From Zygnema cylindricum (lineage: Eukaryota > Streptophyta > Zygnematophyceae > Zygnematales > Zygnemataceae), in NCBI GenBank assembly GCA_037447655.1, contig JBBHKE010000411.1:1-54531 (forward strand): a DNA stretch of 54,531 nucleotides, given 5' to 3'. The notes under the pieces are model-generated. The model worked only from the letters and a program-made list of their open reading frames with translations. It searched no databases and was not told the DNA's origin. Below, one piece after another: positions 53,492 to 54,531 of the stretch. Position 1 is the stretch's first letter. Each line of letters begins with the position of its first letter. The translations under genes and the position numbers were made by a program.

Positions 53492-54531
53492 CTACAGTCG
53501 ACTTCTTGTCCCACTCGCCTCTCCTCCCGCTGGAGGAGCTTGCCTCGATCTCTTTTCTACCACGCGTGACAATTGTCGCACAGCTTCCTTCGGAATATGG
53601 CGTGGATGGTGGAGCCATCCGGCACCGTCCAATACGATTGTTGCTCCGGAAATGTACTTTCCTGCAGAAAAAGACAAAAACGACGAACAGAAGAAATGAA
53701 CATTAAAAGAACACACAAGAAAAACCACAAGAGGACGCAAAACATGATAGTTGCTCCAGAAATGTACTTTCCTGCAGACAAAACAAAAAAAAACGAACAG
53801 AAACGAACACGAAATAAGCACGAACAAACATTAAAACAACACAAACAAAAAGACAAAAACAGAAACGAACACAAAAAACACACATTTCAAGTGACCTCTT
53901 ATAAAAATTTGAAAACATTTACCTAACGAAGAAGTTCAGTAAACAACAGCAAAATAAAGTTGAAAGCAAACTTATAAGCTACTCCTCAACACTTTTAAAA
54001 CTTTCACAGCTTGAAAAACTTTTACAACTTTCTCGTTGAAAAACCTCCAAAACTTTTACAGTCAATATTTCTTTTTCATTTCTTTTGAACTTTTAAAAAA
54101 CTCTTATACAACTTCTTACCTGCCAAAGAAGCTAAGTAAACAGCTGTAAAACAAAAGTTAAAAAAATTAACAAATAAAAGTTAAGGAAATAACTCTCGAC
54201 ACCTTTAGGACTTTCACATGTGAAAAACCTTTCACAACTTCACATATAAAAATTTTCCGAACATTCACAGCTAAATTTAATTTAATTTCTTTTTTAAATA
54301 TTAAAAAACTTTCAAAACTTTGACAACTTCGAAACCTTCAAAAAACTTGTAAATTTTTACCTGCCGAAGAAGCTAAGTAAACGGCGGCCATGGCGATATC
54401 CCAAGAATCTCCCATTTCTCCCAAAGGAATAAAGTCTCCGGGACGAATTTTCGTCTCTTCTGGAGCCAATTTCGCCATTCCCGGAGTACTCCCGATAGGT
54501 CCGGGAGCGATGACATTGGCACGGATTCCGA
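53492..54531 (-). CDS. Peroxisomal 2,4-dienoyl-CoA reductase (SDR family), C-terminal part
   Basis: Two exons on the - strand: 54531-54361 (open at the window edge) and 53661-53492, split by a 699-bp GT-AG intron with the Gly codon interrupted after one base. The first reads GIRANVIAPGPIGSTPGMAK, then IPLGEMGDSWDIAMAAVYLA and SSAG. The second reads KYISGATIVLDGAGWL, then RHIPKEAVRQLSRVVEKRSR, and ends in Ser-Arg-Leu-stop. This is the C-terminal third of a short-chain dehydrogenase/reductase of the peroxisomal DECR type (plant SDRB), which uses NADPH to reduce 2,4-dienoyl-CoAs during breakdown of unsaturated fatty acids. SRL is an accepted PTS1 variant, so peroxisomal import is expected. The catalytic Ser-Tyr-Lys and cofactor-binding N-terminus lie outside the window. 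The intron contains a decayed copy of the exon's start at about 53735-53770. Confidence 0.9.
53730..53790 (-). repeat. Duplicated intron/exon boundary inside the DECR-like gene
   Basis: The sequence around CTGCAGGAAAGTACATTTC recurs here about 100 bp upstream (coding sense) of the real acceptor, with the same flanking A-rich tract. It preserves a plausible acceptor and codons for GKYISGATI before diverging. Confidence 0.7.

Overview
This is eukaryotic nuclear DNA, AT-rich, with many short GT-AG introns. Three genes I can name point to the green-plant lineage: a plant-type SULTR sulfate transporter (two copies), a plant-style EYA homologue and a plant-type peroxisomal 2,4-dienoyl-CoA reductase ending in the PTS1 tripeptide SRL. 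A bryophyte or streptophyte alga is my best guess; the species cannot be read from the sequence.

Layout: (1) 1-855, + strand, the last two exons of a SYLF-domain (Ysc84/SH3YL1-type) protein. (2) 2308-5282, - strand, a complete four-exon EYA-like gene of 659 residues whose HAD catalytic motifs I and IV are degenerate. (3) 5.3-9.9 kb, simple repeats and short DNA transposons. (4) 9990-25695, a tandem duplication of a 14-exon SULTR gene on the - strand. Both copies are intact, both encode 676 residues, and the 14 exon lengths match one for one. About 1.36 kb of 5' flank shows no difference between the copies, while exon 1 differs at 13 of 99 residues. (5) 25.7-44 kb, a dense transposon graveyard. 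It holds Tourist/PIF-Harbinger-like elements with 3-bp TTA/TAA target duplications and GGGT... ends, hAT-like elements with 8-bp target duplications, TA-flanked elements with CACCGTGAATCG ends, and a decayed hAT transposase relic. (6) 44.3-51.6 kb, + strand, a candidate multi-exon gene of unknown function, possibly beta-rich, with a tandem array of splice-donor-like units in one intron. (7) 53492-54531, - strand, the last two exons of the peroxisomal 2,4-dienoyl-CoA reductase, with decayed pieces of its last exon on both sides.

The named genes do not form an obvious pathway. The window reads as ordinary dispersed plant-type genes (sulfate uptake, peroxisomal unsaturated fatty-acid beta-oxidation, an EYA-like protein, a membrane-lipid-binding SYLF protein) embedded in layered non-autonomous DNA transposons. 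The strongest leads are the EYA-like protein with a broken active site, the homogenised 5' flank of the sulfate transporter pair and the inverted transposon at its outer edge, and the end-to-end chains of Tourist-like elements sharing single target sites. No tRNA, rRNA or CRISPR array was seen.
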